This document shows, piece by piece, positions 43,196 to 55,205 of a DNA stretch of 64,000 nt (position 1 is its first letter; each line of letters starts with the position of its first letter). The notes below the pieces were generated by a model. That model ran no database searches. It was not told where the DNA came from and was given only the letters and a program-made list of their open reading frames with translations. The stretch spans positions 431,001 to 495,000 of the forward strand of contig CAJNDS010001247.1 in NCBI GenBank assembly GCA_905221605.1, given 5' to 3'. This DNA is from Symbiodinium natans (Eukaryota > Sar > Dinophyceae > Suessiales > Symbiodiniaceae). The translations under genes and the position numbers were made by a program.

Positions 43196-43294
43196 GTTAC
43201 AAACTCCAGCCGAGCCACACAGCAGGCGCCAAGTGGCTTCCCTGGCCACAGGCACGCCAGACAAGGCAACGTCGTCCACGCCATTGCACATGAG
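43196..43294 (-). CDS. Candidate coding exon
   Basis: 33 codons: MCNGVDDVALSGVPVAREAT then WRLLCGSAGVCN. Telomere tract on the 3' side. Confidence 0.6.
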
Positions 43295-43546
43295 CCCTAT
43301 ACCCTAAAGCTGCGGTATGTGAACCAATATACCCTTTTAGGGCTCAATTGGTCCCCAAGAAAACCCTAAACCCTAAACCGCATGTCGCATCCAGGCACAC
43401 GCAAGAAAGGAATCTGGAGACCTCCTCCATTAGGGCTGCCACTGAAAGCCTCAAAGCCTCAACCCGAAACTCTTAGGGCTTAGGGTTCGGGATTAAGGCA
43501 CAAAATCCTGCAGGAATTCAAGGGTTTAGGGCACAAACCCTACCTG

Positions 43547-43607
43547 GGACTCTATTTACCTACAGTACAGTCCATCAAACTGTAGGTAAAGAGGTCCCAG
43601 GTAAGCA
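43547..43607. repeat. Short near-perfect hairpin element
   Basis: ACCTGGGACTCTATTTACCT and AGGTAAAGAGGTCCCAGGT are inverted copies around an ~17-bp loop. Possibly a minimal MITE. Confidence 0.8.
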
Positions 43608-44277
43608 CTAAACCTGGTGCCCCCACTACTGAAAGAAGACGTCACACACACAGACCATCGCTTGAGACGGCGGGCTGCCACAGTTCTGAGTTTCGGGGTT
43701 CAAAGGGTTTAAGGTTTAGGGGTTTAGGGTTCTCGTTTAAGGGGTCTGAAGTCTATGAGAGTCTGCAGCATCGACAGTGGCTTGGTGTCAGGGTTAAGGG
43801 TTTCGGGATAAGGGTTTGGGCCATTCCCCCTACTAGAAGCCCTTGGAAGGGGTTTGTGTAGAGTAGCTACCTTGATCCCCAGTTCCCTAAAAAGCTTAAC
43901 TTAAGAAAGGCCCTCCGAAAAGCAGCCAACCATAAACCCCAAAACCCAAAAAGCCCGAAACCAAACCTTGCCCTGCCGCTTGAAAATCACCCTAAAAGCC
44001 AAAACCCTAAGCGCTAAACACTAAAACCCTAAACCCTAAACTCCTACCCAAAAGCTGGGGAAAAGGTAAATAAAAACACGCGCAGTGCACCCCCAATCTC
44101 CGGGTTTAGGGCTTGTAGGGTTTGTAGGGCTTAGGGGTTGTCGGGTTAGGGTTGAAGGTTAGGGTTGAGGGTTTAGAGTTTAGGGTTTTTAGGATTGAGG
44201 GTTGAGGGTTTAGGGTTGAGGGTTGAGGGTTGAGGGTTTAGGGTTGAGGGTTTAGGGTGCAGGCACGCTCCCTGGAA

Positions 44278-44352
44278 AAAAACAGTACATACTTTGTTGG
44301 GGCATAAGCAGCCATAATGGAAACCCAGAACCAAATATAGTATTAACGTATA
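44278..44352. mobile_element. Family F repeat (F4)
   Basis: Carries TAGTATTAACGTATAGTGCTCC, a diverged version of the A3 target region. Confidence 0.6.
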
Positions 44353-44579
44353 GTGCTCCAAAACCCAGTATATTTCAGAAGGGATTACGATGTTAGGGGT
44401 ACCTTTTTGCAGCTCCTTTTTTGTAAGGGTATCCTACTATTTGGGGGTCCATGAACCCTAAACCCTAAACCCTCAACCCTCAACCCTAAACCCTCACAAC
44501 CCCTAATCCTAAACCCTAAGCCCTAAACCCTAAACCCTAAATTGCTAAACCCTTATATAACCCTTCGTAAACTCCCGTT

Positions 44580-44684
44580 TGGGGGTCTCCGGTGGCCTTT
44601 GCCCCTGTAGGACACAGACCAGTGGTCCTCGTCTCTTTCGGGGTCCATGCCCTTGTCTGCTTGCTTTCGCGCCAAGCGCTCCTG
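44580..44684 (-). CDS. Candidate coding exon
   Basis: 35 codons: QERLARKQADKGMDPERDED then HWSVSYRGKGHRRPP. Strong coding character, unknown family. Confidence 0.65.
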
Positions 44685-45714
44685 ACAGGAGAGATCCTAG
44701 CCCTAAACCCTAAACCCTAAACCCTAAACCCTAAACCCTGAACCCTGAACCCTGAACCCTGAACCCTGAACCTACGAACCCTGCACGGCAAACCGTTGCG
44801 GTACGCCTGCTGGTATGTTGACCTCTTCAGCTTGTCAACCTGAGAACTTAACTTGCTTAAACCTGAACCCGCAACCCCAAATACTGTACCCTTAGCCGAA
44901 AATTCGCGACACTTCCCCTGGTGGGCCTAAACCCTAAACCCTAAACCCCCCTAAACCCTAAACCTTATACCCTAAACCCTAAACCCTCATCAAAATGGGA
45001 GTGCGCTGCGGACTGAGCCCTAGAAGCTTAAACTTGGTGTCCGCGAGCTGCTTTAACTTCGGCTCCCCGACAGAAAGTGGGGTTTATAGGGTTTAGGTGG
45101 TTTAGGGTTTAGGGTTTCGGGTTTAGGGATAAACAAGAGGATTCCACACACGAGAGATCCTCAAAAAGGGACCCTCGGTAAGAGCAACCCCTCCCATGTG
45201 ACACCTTGGCTTCGTCGATTTCCCGCTTCTTGCTGTTGGCCACAACCTTGGCACAGACAATGTGACGGTTTACGACAGCAGGGGACCCGGGTCCCCGAAT
45301 ATATATATATATATATATCCCCGAATGCTAGGGATTCCCTTAAAATAAAGACCCCAAACAAGGCCCCCTGACTTCGGGCACCCCCATGTTGGGTTTAGAG
45401 GCTTGGGATTTTGAGTTTGGGAAGTTGAGTTGGAACCGAGAGCAAGGCGCATTCCGCGTCGACCCCGCGGCACGCATGAGCCGGGCATGCGTGTGTCAAT
45501 CTACTCTACCTGAAGGCTCTGGCGTAGTTCCTTATTGGTTTACATATACGGGGTTCTGGTATACTGACCCAAAAAGGTACCACATAGGAGCCTTTAGGTA
45601 TGCAACCGAAAGCGAAGGGCAACCTTGAACAAGCCCATCCTGAAAGCAAGCAAGTGCTTCCGGAGTGCCAGGGCATCTTTCATCTCCGACCTCTTCTCGC
45701 GGAGCTCCTGCTAG

Positions 45715-45922
45715 TCAGTGCCGTTCAATTTGCAAGGCTATTGTTTTTGTCCGATACCACATGGCCCGGAAGGATATCATAGTTCCAAAGATGAATGCCA
45801 AAAGATCAAGCTCTGGCAAACAGTCCTTGAACAAAGGCCATGAGAAGGCCCCCTGGGCAGATAGTGCTGCTATGGCCACGACCCAACCCACACAGCTAGA
45901 TTCAATACATATCCTCAAACCA
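45715..45922 (-). CDS. Candidate membrane-protein 3' exon
   Basis: Acceptor candidate GGTTTGAG|GATATG, then SSCVGWVVAIAALSAQGAFS (hydrophobic), LDLLAFIFGTMISFRAMWY (second hydrophobic stretch), basic tail ending IERH and stop. A T/G-rich homopolymer region lies upstream in the presumed intron. Confidence 0.45.
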
Positions 45923-46496
45923 AGGGAATTAGAAGCACCCCCCCCAAAAAAAAAACAAAAAAAAACAATACATAAATAATCATAATAAGAATAATAAAGA
46001 TCGTGAACTCTAAGGATAGTTACATGCTCCCTTACCATCTATGAAGCCCCTTGGGTTCGCAGTTCGCAGATGTGGGCTCCTGTTTGTTCTTCTCGAAGGC
46101 ATCTTCGAAAACCTCCCGGGCGCAAGATGAGAGGTGTTGAACAAGGAGACCCCGGTGGTTTGGGTCTTTGGAGTCTAGCTAGGGTTTAGGGTTTAGGGTT
46201 TAGGGTTTAGGGTTTAGGGTTTAGGGTTTAGGGTTTAGGGTTTAGGGTTTAGGGTTTAGGGTTTAGGGTTTAGGGTTTAGGGTTTAGGGTTTAGGGTTTA
46301 GGGTTTAGGGTTACGGTTTCGGGTTTCGGGTTTAGGGGTTTAGTGTTTCGGGTTTTGGGTTTAGGCGTTAGCTTCCAAGAGCCTCCAAGATTTCAGGAGG
46401 CCGGAAGAGGAAAGGGACTGGCCCCACCCGGCTTGTTTTGACAGAGGGCCCATTAGGGTCTAGTAGACCCTAACCCGGAACCCTGAACACCAAGCC

Positions 46497-46952
46497 CCAA
46501 AACCCCAAACCCTAAGTCCCAAAACCCCAAACCCCAAGTCCCAAAACCCCAAACCCCAAAACGACAAAACCCCAAAACCCCAAACCCCAAATCCCTAAAC
46601 CCCAAAAACCCAAACCCCAAACCTCAAACCCTAAACCCTAAACCCCAAAACCCCAAACTCTAAACGCAAAACCCCAAATCTCCAAACCCTAAACCCCAAA
46701 CCCTGAACCCCAAAACCCTGAACCTCAAGACCCCAAACGCCAAAACCCCAAAACCCCCAAACCCCAAGCCCCAAACGCGAAAACCCCCAAACCCCAAACC
46801 CCAAACCCCAAACCCCAAACCCCAAACCCTAAACCCTAAACCCTAAACCCCAAACCCTAAACCCCAAACAAACGCTAAACCCTAAACCCCAAACCCCAAA
46901 CCCTAAACCCCAAACCCTAAACCCCAAACCCTAAACCCCAAACCCTAAACCC
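46497..46952. repeat. Variant telomere-type block (CCCCAAA/CCCTAAA)n
   Basis: About 450 bp of mixed CCCCAAA, CCCTAAA and CCCCAAAA units. Confidence 0.95.
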
Positions 46953-46956
46953 TAAA

Positions 46957-47022
46957 CCCCGTTGAAACCGGCGCCTGGCCATCCCGGGCCTTCCACTCGG
47001 CGAAGACCACCTGGGAACCAGT
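46957..47022 (-). CDS. Candidate coding exon
   Basis: 22 codons: GSQVVFAEWKARDGQAPVST. Confidence 0.55.
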
Positions 47023-47147
47023 TGGGGTGGGAGGGGGAAGGGGGGGGATGGGGAGGGATTAGGGGTTAAGGTTTAGGGTTTAGGGTTTAGGGTTTAGGGT
47101 TTAGGGTTTAGGGTTTAGGGTTTAGGGTTTAGGGTTTAGGGTTTAGG

Positions 47148-47240
47148 GGCGAAGTTGCAGGAGCCTTTGCTGTTTGGACTGTGGAAGAGCACGAGCAAGC
47201 GAGAGAGAGTCCGTCGCCTGCCTCTGAATCCGCGGGTTAA
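47148..47240 (-). CDS. Candidate coding island (strand uncertain)
   Basis: Minus PADSEAGDGLSLACSCSSTV; plus also open (LQEPLLFGLWKSTSKRERV). Confidence 0.35.
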
Positions 47241-47985
47241 AACCACCCTAAAACCACCCTTAAACAAAACCCTAAAACCCCCCCAAAGCCCTACCCCCTC
47301 CCCCCCCCCCAAAGCCCCCTAAAGCCCCCTAAAACCCGCCCTAAACCCGCTAGAGAAGCATGACGGGTAAGTACAAGTTTGTCGGGCACCCAAAACGTAC
47401 TGTCGGATGTTTCTTCTTGTCGGGGATTAGGCACGCTCTCCCCCAACACCCACACCCCTATCAACCCTACAAACCTTCCTTCCTTCCATAGAATAAAGCG
47501 TGCGATCGCCTGTGCTGGCCACATGTGGGTGCATTACCAAACCTTATAAGCCCCCAAAGAAACCAAACCCCCAGTACCCTTATAAAACCCCTACTTTATG
47601 ACCCCAAAGAACCTAACCCTAAACCCTACAACGCCTAAAATTGCCGAAATAAGAAAACCCCTAACCCTAAGAACTCTAATACCTCCACAATGATAGTACG
47701 TACCCCTAAACCCTAAACCCGAAAAAAAACCAAATACCCTGAACCCAAACCCTGAAACCCCTAAAAACCCGCAAACCCTTGCCCCTAAATAACCCCAATT
47801 CCCCTCGAGCTGGCCTGCTTCCCCCTAAGCCCTAAACCCGAATAACAAGTACCCCCAGAGCCTGAATTAAAACCCTTCAACACCTAAATATCCCTAAACC
47901 CTAAAACCCCGAAGGCCCCTAAATGCCCCTCTATGCACAATCCTCCTCCAAACAAGCCCTAAACCCTAAACCCTAAACCCCCTCA

Positions 47986-48072
47986 AAACTGGCCTGCTTG
48001 TCTGGTGCCTTTTCGAGGTCTCCGGTCTTGACTTGGCTTCGCGGCCTTGGTAGCAGCTGAGGGCCCAGGGTC
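47986..48072 (-). CDS. Candidate coding exon
   Basis: Frame DPGPSAATKAAKPSQDRRPR, basic and low complexity. Confidence 0.45.
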
Positions 48073-48997
48073 TGAAGGGTTTAGGGTTTAGGGTTTAGGG
48101 TTTAGGGTTTAGGGTTTGGGGTTTGGGGTTTGGGGTTTAGGGTAGGGTGATGAGATGCTGGCCCTACCTTTCATAAGTCCTGTAAGTTGAGTCGGGGTTT
48201 AGGGGTTAAGGTCGGGTTTGGGGTTTGGGGTTTGGTCTAGGGGTTTAGGGTTTAGGTTTAGGGTTTAGGGTTTAGGGTTGGGGGTTGAGGGTTTAGGGTT
48301 TAGCCTGGCTCAACCTTCGTTCATGAAACTACGAGGGGTGCCCGTCAATGGCTGACTCTAAGAGATCCCCTTCTGCAATCTAAACCCTAAGCCCTAAACC
48401 CCTGGTTCCGAAACCCAACACCCTGAACCCTGTTTTGGGCGAACAACCCTAAACCCTAAACCCTAAACCCTAAACCCTAAGCCCTAAGCCCCAAACTTAG
48501 GCTTAGGGGTTGGAGTACCCTAAATTCAAGTAGGCTATCGGGCTGGCTTTTTCAGGAGTGCATCTGGTGCAAGAAGACGAGGTTGCTTCATGACTCATGA
48601 CGGCGGTTTAGGGCTAAACCCTCGGCCCTAGATCCCTTAACAACAGTCCCAACAAAGCGGTTTTTAGGGGAGGGATATGAGGGCAGGACAATGAGAGTTT
48701 TTAAGGCGTTTTAGCAACTTGCCCCCCGGCCCCCCGGCCCCCGCCCCCCGATGGCCGATGGTAGGAGAGCTATGAGGTCGTTCTTGTTCAGCTTCGTGGG
48801 GATCTTATGCAGGCGCGCCGTGGCGCGAAGCCTTTAGTAATTTGCGAGGCTTCAATGTTTCAAGGACAAAGACTCGGAGCATTTCCAAGTCTGAGACTGA
48901 GCCCCAGAACCTAAACCCTAGTAAGCCCCCCTTGTTTTCTAACCTCAGTCGAACCCCCAAACCCGAAACCCTAAACCCTAAACCCTAGAAGCGTAAA

Positions 48998-49072
48998 CAC
49001 ATTGCCTTGGCTCCCGAGCTCAGCTCCAGTACCCTCCTCGTCCTCGTCACCTGCCCCAAGCCCCCGCGTGCC
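48998..49072 (-). CDS. Candidate coding exon
   Basis: Frame GLGAGDEDEEGTGAELGSQG, acidic. Telomere tracts both sides. Confidence 0.5.
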
Positions 49073-49791
49073 TCAACCCATAAACCCTAAATCCCAAACC
49101 CTACACCTTAAACCCTAAACCCTAAACCCTAAACCCTAAACCCTAAACCCTAAAGGCGTCCCTAACCCCGAAATCCCAAACCCGAAACCCTAAACTTGAG
49201 AGACTTCGGCGGCGGATCTAAAGTCTAAGCTTGGCAGCCTAGGAACCTGACCAAACAGGTTACCGCAATTCGGTGAACCACCCTATCTAGGGATGTAGAT
49301 TAGGTTTAGGGCTTAAGGTTTATAGGGTTGTATGCCTCTAAGGCAGGGATGCCTGCTATTAGGGGCAATTGACCAGCCTCGTGGAGCGAATCAAAAGGGC
49401 CAGACCCGAAGAATAGCACCAGCATGGTTTAGGGTTGGGGATTTAGGGTTCAGGGTTTAGTGGGTGACCCTAAACCCTAAACCCTAAACCCTACACCCTA
49501 GACCCTAAACCCTAAACCCTAAACCCTAAACTTTCCCTAAACCCTAAGCCCTTCATTTGGGGTAGCTCATTCAAGAGATTAGCATTTGGGTCCCAGAATC
49601 GAGGCTCCGGGGGTTCAGGCGAGGGTTGAGGGTTTAGGGTTGAGGGTTGAGGGTTGAGGGTTCAGTGACTGGCTGGTACGAAGCACTGATTTGTCGGCCT
49701 TGTCTGTGCGTTGCTACAGCTCCGCCTAAGTAAGACGTCCTGACAAGCATGAAGTTCAAATCAAGTTGACCATTCGAAACTCAGCATAGCC

Positions 49792-50019
49792 TCACTGACT
49801 GAGCTCAAGTCGCGCCCAAATGGGACGTGAGAACCATCCATCGTGAGCCTGAAATGGGACCTTCTGATGGAAACTCCTTAGAGCCTTGGCCTTGTCCCAG
49901 GACAAAGAGGAGTCGGCTGCGAGCTTCTGCCAGGTTCGACAGTAAACCCCCCGCCTGTGTGCGTCCAGTCCCTGAGCACCGCCTTCCGGTCGCTTCCAGC
50001 AATACTCACACGTACGCAC
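49792..50019 (-). CDS. Zinc-finger-like Cys/His exon
   Basis: Frame from about 50015 contains CEYCWKRPEGGAQGLDAHRR then GVYCRTWQKLAA: C-x2-C followed by H and C, a C2HC-like finger; the rest is a basic-aromatic tail (KAKALRSFHQKVPFQAHDGW). I recall similar CxxCW...GLxxH...C modules in Symbiodiniaceae proteins, not verified. Telomere tract lies just upstream. Confidence 0.6.
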   Translation of the reverse strand: MRTCEYCWKRPEGGAQGLDAHRRGVYCRTWQKLAADSSLSWDKAKALRSFHQKVPFQAHDGWFSRPIWARLELSQ

Positions 50020-50130
50020 TGCGTGTCCGCCGCGTCGGTCAGGGTTTAGGGTTCAGGGTTCAGGGTTTAGGGTTTAGGGTTTAGGGTTCAGGGTTCAGGG
50101 TTTAGGGTGTAGGGTTTAGGGTTGATGGTT

Positions 50131-50231
50131 GGAATGTTCCCCCTTATACTAACAGCCCTTGATAGGTATTATAGTACCCCCCCCCATTAGAATCCCTATT
50201 CAGGACTGTTAGCATAAGCAAGAACATCCCA
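50131..50231. mobile_element. Family D TIR element (D2)
   Basis: GGAATGTTCCCCCTTATACT / AGCATAAGCAAGAACATCCC ends; CTAACAGCCCTTGATAGG / CCTATTCAGGACTGTTAG inner arms. Confidence 0.8.
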
Positions 50232-50546
50232 AGTTGTGGGTTTGGAGATTCACTGGCTTCAGTCTGCAGAAGACCGGCTTCAGTGGTAAGGACTATTTGG
50301 GGTTTCGGGCTAAGGGGTCATTGGTCTGGGATAGCCGGAAGGCACCAAAAAAATGTAAACTTTTAGTTCGATAGGGGATTATAGTATCCCCAAAAGTGTA
50401 AAACCCTAAACCCTAAACCCTAAACCCTAACCCCTAAACCCTAAACCCTAAGTGCGCCCACGCAGCTACTAAGTTGAATATCGTGATGCAACTCAACAAG
50501 CTGAAGGGTCGCCCTACCCGAAACCGCGAAGCTTTCAAAAACTAAA

Positions 50547-50659
50547 CTTGGCTACGCTCAGAAGGGTAGCTAAAAATTAAAATTTTAGCTGCCTTATTAA
50601 GAAACCCAATAAACCCAAAAAGGCTAAGGATCTAAAGTTACAGTGAAGTACCATTAAAG
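50547..50659 (+). mobile_element. Family E element (E4)
   Basis: CTTGGCTACGCTCAGAAGGG start; right end degraded (GTACCATTAAAG). Confidence 0.8.
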
Positions 50660-50783
50660 TAAAGAGCGTTTCTAAACCTTACAAACCCTATACGCCGTAA
50701 ACACCCCGTAGGCCCATGGACCCTGCAAACCCTGCAAGAACCTTACAAAACCTAACGACCCCCAAACCTTATCAACCTAATCC

Positions 50784-50840
50784 TTGTGAAGCAGGCTCCA
50801 GGCCAAAGCGCCTGGCAGTCCGGGTGATGAAGCCTTGGCC
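50784..50840 (-). CDS. Candidate coding exon
   Basis: 19 codons: GQGFITRTARRFGLEPAS. Confidence 0.45.
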
Positions 50841-51398
50841 GTAGGGTTTAAGGTTTTAGGGTTTTAGGGTTTAGGGTTTGGGGTTTGGGGTTTAGGGTTT
50901 CGGCCTGCAGCTGTGGGCTTAAGGATTATGGCTTAGGGCCTAGGGTTGAAGGTTGAGGGTCCCCACACCCTACACCTTACGCCCTACTCCCTGAACCCTA
51001 ACCCTAAACCCTAACCCTAACCAGAAAACCCTAACCGCAATTTACTATTAAATGAGTGAACGATGAAAAGGGGCTTATTAAAAACAAAAAAAACTTATTC
51101 TTTCGCCCTTTTTGCATATTATTTTTCATGATCACTTGTTATCTTTGCTTTTACTTCGTTCTTATCACACGTTACGTTCATCATGCCTTGCCATTTTCAT
51201 ATTAATACTCTCTCCACCCCCAGGAAGTGATAAAAGGCTTTAACTTTAGCTTGGAGAGGTTATCACTTGGCCTTGAATGAGCGGGACTTTGGCGGATTAT
51301 TCACTTCCCTGCTGCCCCCTGTGAATAGAACCTTATTCCGAAAAACCTGACCCCTGAACCCCAAACCCTACTAGGCCCTGCACCCTGAACCCTTACCC

Positions 51399-51487
51399 TA
51401 AGGCTCCAAGTAGCCCAAAGTAGGTACTATTTTACAGACTTTAGACCCCAAAAAGTAGGTATTATTTATACACTCGGAGCCCCAGGG
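51399..51487. mobile_element. Family G TIR element (G2)
   Basis: AAGGCTCCAAGTAGCCC left; CACTCGGAGCCC right; inner TAGGTACTATTT / AGTAGGTATTATT arms. Confidence 0.7.
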
Positions 51488-51644
51488 TTAACCCTAAACC
51501 TGCTGCCTCATTTTGGCGGAATTAACCATATGCCCCCGCATACCGCTTCAGCCTTCATCATTGGGTAGATCCCCCAAAGGCTCCAAGCAGGCCCTAGTAG
51601 GCATACGATTTAGGGTAGGGTTTCGGGCTCTCAACCCTGATTCT

Positions 51645-51732
51645 TCGTAGGGAATGAGGGAATGAGGTACCCTCTTTCATCCCTGAAAGGGTATATATAG
51701 GCCCCGAAGTCCCTCACTCCCTACTAAGAACC
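51645..51732. mobile_element. Family I element (I-c)
   Basis: TAGGGAATGAGGGAATGAGG left and CCCTCACTCCCTACTAAG right, same family as the two putative introns at 60013-60356. Confidence 0.75.
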
Positions 51733-51877
51733 AAGGGGTATAAACTCAACTAAGCCCTACACAAGCCCTGAGCCCTAAACCCTAAACCCTAAACTCGAAA
51801 GCCTTCGCAAGCCCTTGAACCCTAACCCCTAAACCCTAAACCCTAAACCCCAAACCCTAAACCCTAAACCCTAAACC

Positions 51878-51958
51878 CTCCAAGCCCTGGTGGCCTCCTG
51901 TGGAGGCCGTGAGTTGGAGGGGGCCACGCCGACCTTCGGACAGTTTACGGGGCTTCGG
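51878..51958 (-). CDS. Candidate coding island (strand uncertain)
   Basis: Open on both strands: minus SPVNCPKVGVAPSNSRPPQE, plus LQALVASCGGRELEGATPT. Confidence 0.35.
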
Positions 51959-52337
51959 GTTTAGGGTTTATTGGGGGGGGGGGGGGGGGGAGTAGGGTTT
52001 AGGGTTTAGGGTTTAGGGTTTAGGGTTTGGGGTTTAGGGTTTGGGGTTTAGGGTTTAGGGTTTATGGAGGTTAGGGCTAAGGGCTTCGGAAATGGGGTTT
52101 AGGGTTTGGGGCTTATCGATGAATCACGGCTTTTTGGGGGGGTTGCCAGGGCTTATGGGGGGCTTCGGGTTAAGGGTTTTTGGTGGCTTTTGGGGTTTCT
52201 AGGGTTTATGGGGTTTAGGCTTTAGGTTTTGCTTGGGTTTGTGGGTTTTTTAGCTCGTAGGGTTTAGGGGTGCAAAATTGGGACCTCATAGGGTATGTGT
52301 AGGGGTCAGAGTGTCTGGAAGGTTTGCAGGGCTTCTA

Positions 52338-52457
52338 CAGGGTGGGGCCCCCTTACTATACTAACTGTAGTTAAGGGACTTATAACCTAACTTAGGGTCC
52401 TTATAACCCAATTTAGGGCCCTTATAACTCTACTTATAACTAGGGGGCCCCACCCTG
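52338..52457 (+). mobile_element. Family A MITE (A6)
   Basis: 120 bp, TA both sides, as A1. Confidence 0.92.
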
Positions 52458-53067
52458 TAGGGTTTGTGGGGTTTCTAGATTGATGGGTTTATGGGTGTAT
52501 TGGGCACATTGGGTTTATAGGTTGGCGGGGGGCTAGTAGAGTTGATGACGCTTGTAGTGTTTATTGGGGTTTCTGGGGCTGCTGGGGTTTCTCGTGTTCG
52601 AGGTTTGTAGAGTTTAAAGGGTCTTTCGAGCTTCAGGTTCTTGTGGGTTTTGGTTGTTGAGTGTTTAAGGATCCAAACCTCTTGCTTGTTCGTGGGTTAT
52701 GGGTATAAACTCTGATTAAAGCCTTGTAGAAGCTCTGGGGTAGCCTACAATATAGGGCTTAGGGTTCTTTCGACGAGGCTTGCGCTGTCTCCGCCCAGCG
52801 CAGGCAACAGGCAAGCAGCAGCAAAAGCAGCAACTCCCCCCCCCCTGGGGCAGAAGCAAATACTAAACCACGAAAGCCTAAACTCCTAAACTCCTACACC
52901 CTATACGCTTGGGGATTAGGGTTTAGGGACCCACGAAAGCCTAAATCCTAAACCCTATACGTTTGTGGAGTAGGGTTTAGGGACCCTAAGTTCCGGAACA
53001 CCTAGGCTGCTAACCCCTAGATCCGAAACAGCCGAGCCCTAGACCCGAAACTTACCCCAAGTCACTC

Positions 53068-53283
53068 TTATTTCTGGACTGAGGCCGCTGCAGCAATGCC
53101 CTTGCCCTCCACATCCTCGCCAACCTCCCCTGGGTGAGAGGTTTCGGGTTGGGGGGGAGGAGGGGGGGTTGGGGTCCATTTGCAGGATTGGCTGCCGACG
53201 GCTTGCGGAAGCCTAACTGCAAGTAACACTATCCCAAGTAGGAGGCAAACTAGCCCTAAACTAGTTGCTGCACCCTGTTTTTT
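53068..53283 (-). CDS. Candidate exon with one membrane segment
   Basis: Frame includes SLGLVCLLLGIVLLAVRL (single hydrophobic helix) then a Pro-rich stretch and acidic/alanine tail ending SVQK. True start unresolved. Confidence 0.45.
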   Translation of the reverse strand, partial: KKQGAATSLGLVCLLLGIVLLAVRLPQAVGSQSCKWTPTPPPPPQPETSHPGEVGEDVEGKGIAAAASVQK

Positions 53284-53609
53284 ATATAGCCTCACCCGAC
53301 CCCTACACCCTAGACCCTTCTTGCCCTGAAAAGCCACAGCTGCTAAAGACGGCGCGCAAAGCTGTCAAGGCTTGCAGAGCAGACGTCGCAAACCCTAAGC
53401 TCCAAACCCGTTAGGGTGTGGTTTAGGGTATCCTAACCCCAACCCTAGACTTCCTAAACCCTAAACCCTAAACCCCTAAACCCTAGAAACCCTAAACCCT
53501 AGAAACCCTAAACCCTAAACCCTAGACTCCCTAAACCCTAAACCCTAAACCCTAAACCCTAAACCCTAAACCCTAAACCCTAAACCCTAAACCCTAAACC
53601 CTAAACCCT

Positions 53610-53687
53610 TCATCCCCCGCCTTCATGGGGCTCGGCCCCGGTCGCTGCAGCACCAGCGCCCTCGGCCGCCTGGGACGAACATAGCAG
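53610..53687 (-). CDS. Candidate 3' coding exon
   Basis: Frame SSQAAEGAGAAATGAEPHEG, stop TGA. Telomere tracts both sides. Confidence 0.5.
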   Translation of the reverse strand: MLCSSQAAEGAGAAATGAEPHEGGG

Positions 53688-53751
53688 AGGGAGTCAATAG
53701 AGGGTTTAGGGTTTACCGTTTAGGGTTTAGGGTTTAGGGTTTAGGGTTTAG

Positions 53752-53930
53752 GATTGTTCCCCCTTACCCTGGGGCTCCAAGTGTATAAATAATACCTACA
53801 TTGGGGTCTAAAGTCTGTAAATAGCACCTAGTTTGGGCTATTTGGAGCCTTAGGGTTAGGCTAACAGTCCTTCATAGGGATTCTAGTCCGCCCCGAGTAT
53901 AATGCCTCTTAAGGCCTGTTAGTGGGGGTC
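53752..53930. mobile_element. Family D element (D3) with nested G3
   Basis: D-family ends interrupted at 53772-53850 by a G-family copy (GGCTCCAAGTG ... TTTGGAGCC). Confidence 0.75.
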
Positions 53931-54046
53931 TCGTAGAGAGCCGTTGACCGGCACCCCTCGTAGTTTTATGAACGCTGGTTGAGCCAGGCTAAACCCTATC
54001 CTCAACACCCAACCCCCAACCCTAACCCCTAAACCCTGAACCCCTA

Positions 54047-54166
54047 CAGGGTGGGGCCCCCTAGTTATAAGTAGAGTTATAAGGGCCCTAAATTGGGTTA
54101 TAAGCACCCTAAGTTAGGTTATAAGTCCCTTAACTACAGTTAGTATAGTAAGGGGGCCCCACCCTG
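54047..54166 (-). mobile_element. Family A MITE (A7)
   Basis: 120 bp, reverse orientation, TA both sides. Confidence 0.92.
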
Positions 54167-55129
54167 TAGCACGCTGCCCGAACCGTCTACATTAAACAAC
54201 ACGTTCATGCCCCTAAGCCCGTACGTTTGTAGGTGTCAAGGCTTGTCGCAAAGACGGTCCCGGTAGACGAGACAATTTGTTGGCTAAAGCTGCCTATTCG
54301 GGGGGGGGGAAGGGGGGGGGAGCAATTCCCTAAACCGAAAAACCGAAAACCCTAAACCCTAGACATTTTTGAGTAACTCGACCTTGAAGGTATGAAAACC
54401 GGAAACCCTCAAAACGCTCCAAAATGCTCCAAAACCTTGAAACCGCAAACCCCTCCTGCAACTCCCAAGCCCCTAGCAGCCCCGAGCCTCTAACCCACAG
54501 ACCCATCGCGGACCCAAACCCAAGCCCAAAATCTCAACCCGAAACCCTGAACCCGAAACCCATAAACACCCATCAACCCATAAAGCCTACACCTTAGCCC
54601 TAAAGACAAAACCCTAACCCTAAACCCCAAACCCCCTAAACCCAACACCCCATAAACCCCTACAAATCCTATCAACCTATGAACCTCCAAACCCTACAAA
54701 CCCTATAAACAACTGCAAACCCTATAAACGAATTGCTTAAACACGTCCCCCAAAAACAAATCAAATATTCTTCCTCATAAGGGTGATCTAGGGCCTAGGG
54801 GTTATTAGTTTTCTATTTGTTGAGGAGTTTTTAGGCGAAGTGTAGTATTCCCATTTTGGGGATTATGTTGTGTTTCCTCCCTTTTTTTTTTGGGGGGGGG
54901 GGGGGGGTTCTTAAGCCCCAAACTATACACCCCCATAAATCCATATCTATAAAACCCTGTAAAACCCTAGAAAACCCTAAGACCTCTAAAACCCTCAAAA
55001 AATCCCATAAAACCCTACAAAACCCTATAAACCCTAAACCGTAAACCCCAAACCCTCAACCCCAAACCCTCAACCCCAAACCCTAAACCCCAAACCCTAA
55101 ACCCTACAAAAGCCCAAAACTGCAACCGA

Positions 55130-55205
55130 CCGTCCTCGGCGTCGCCGCCCGCGGCCGGCGCCGCTTGGATGGGGCGGTTGAGGAGCTCGGTGCCTTGGAG
55201 GGGCT
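55130..55205 (-). CDS. Candidate coding island (strand uncertain)
   Basis: Minus TELLNRPIQAAPAAGGDAED; plus also open. GC-rich. Confidence 0.4.
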
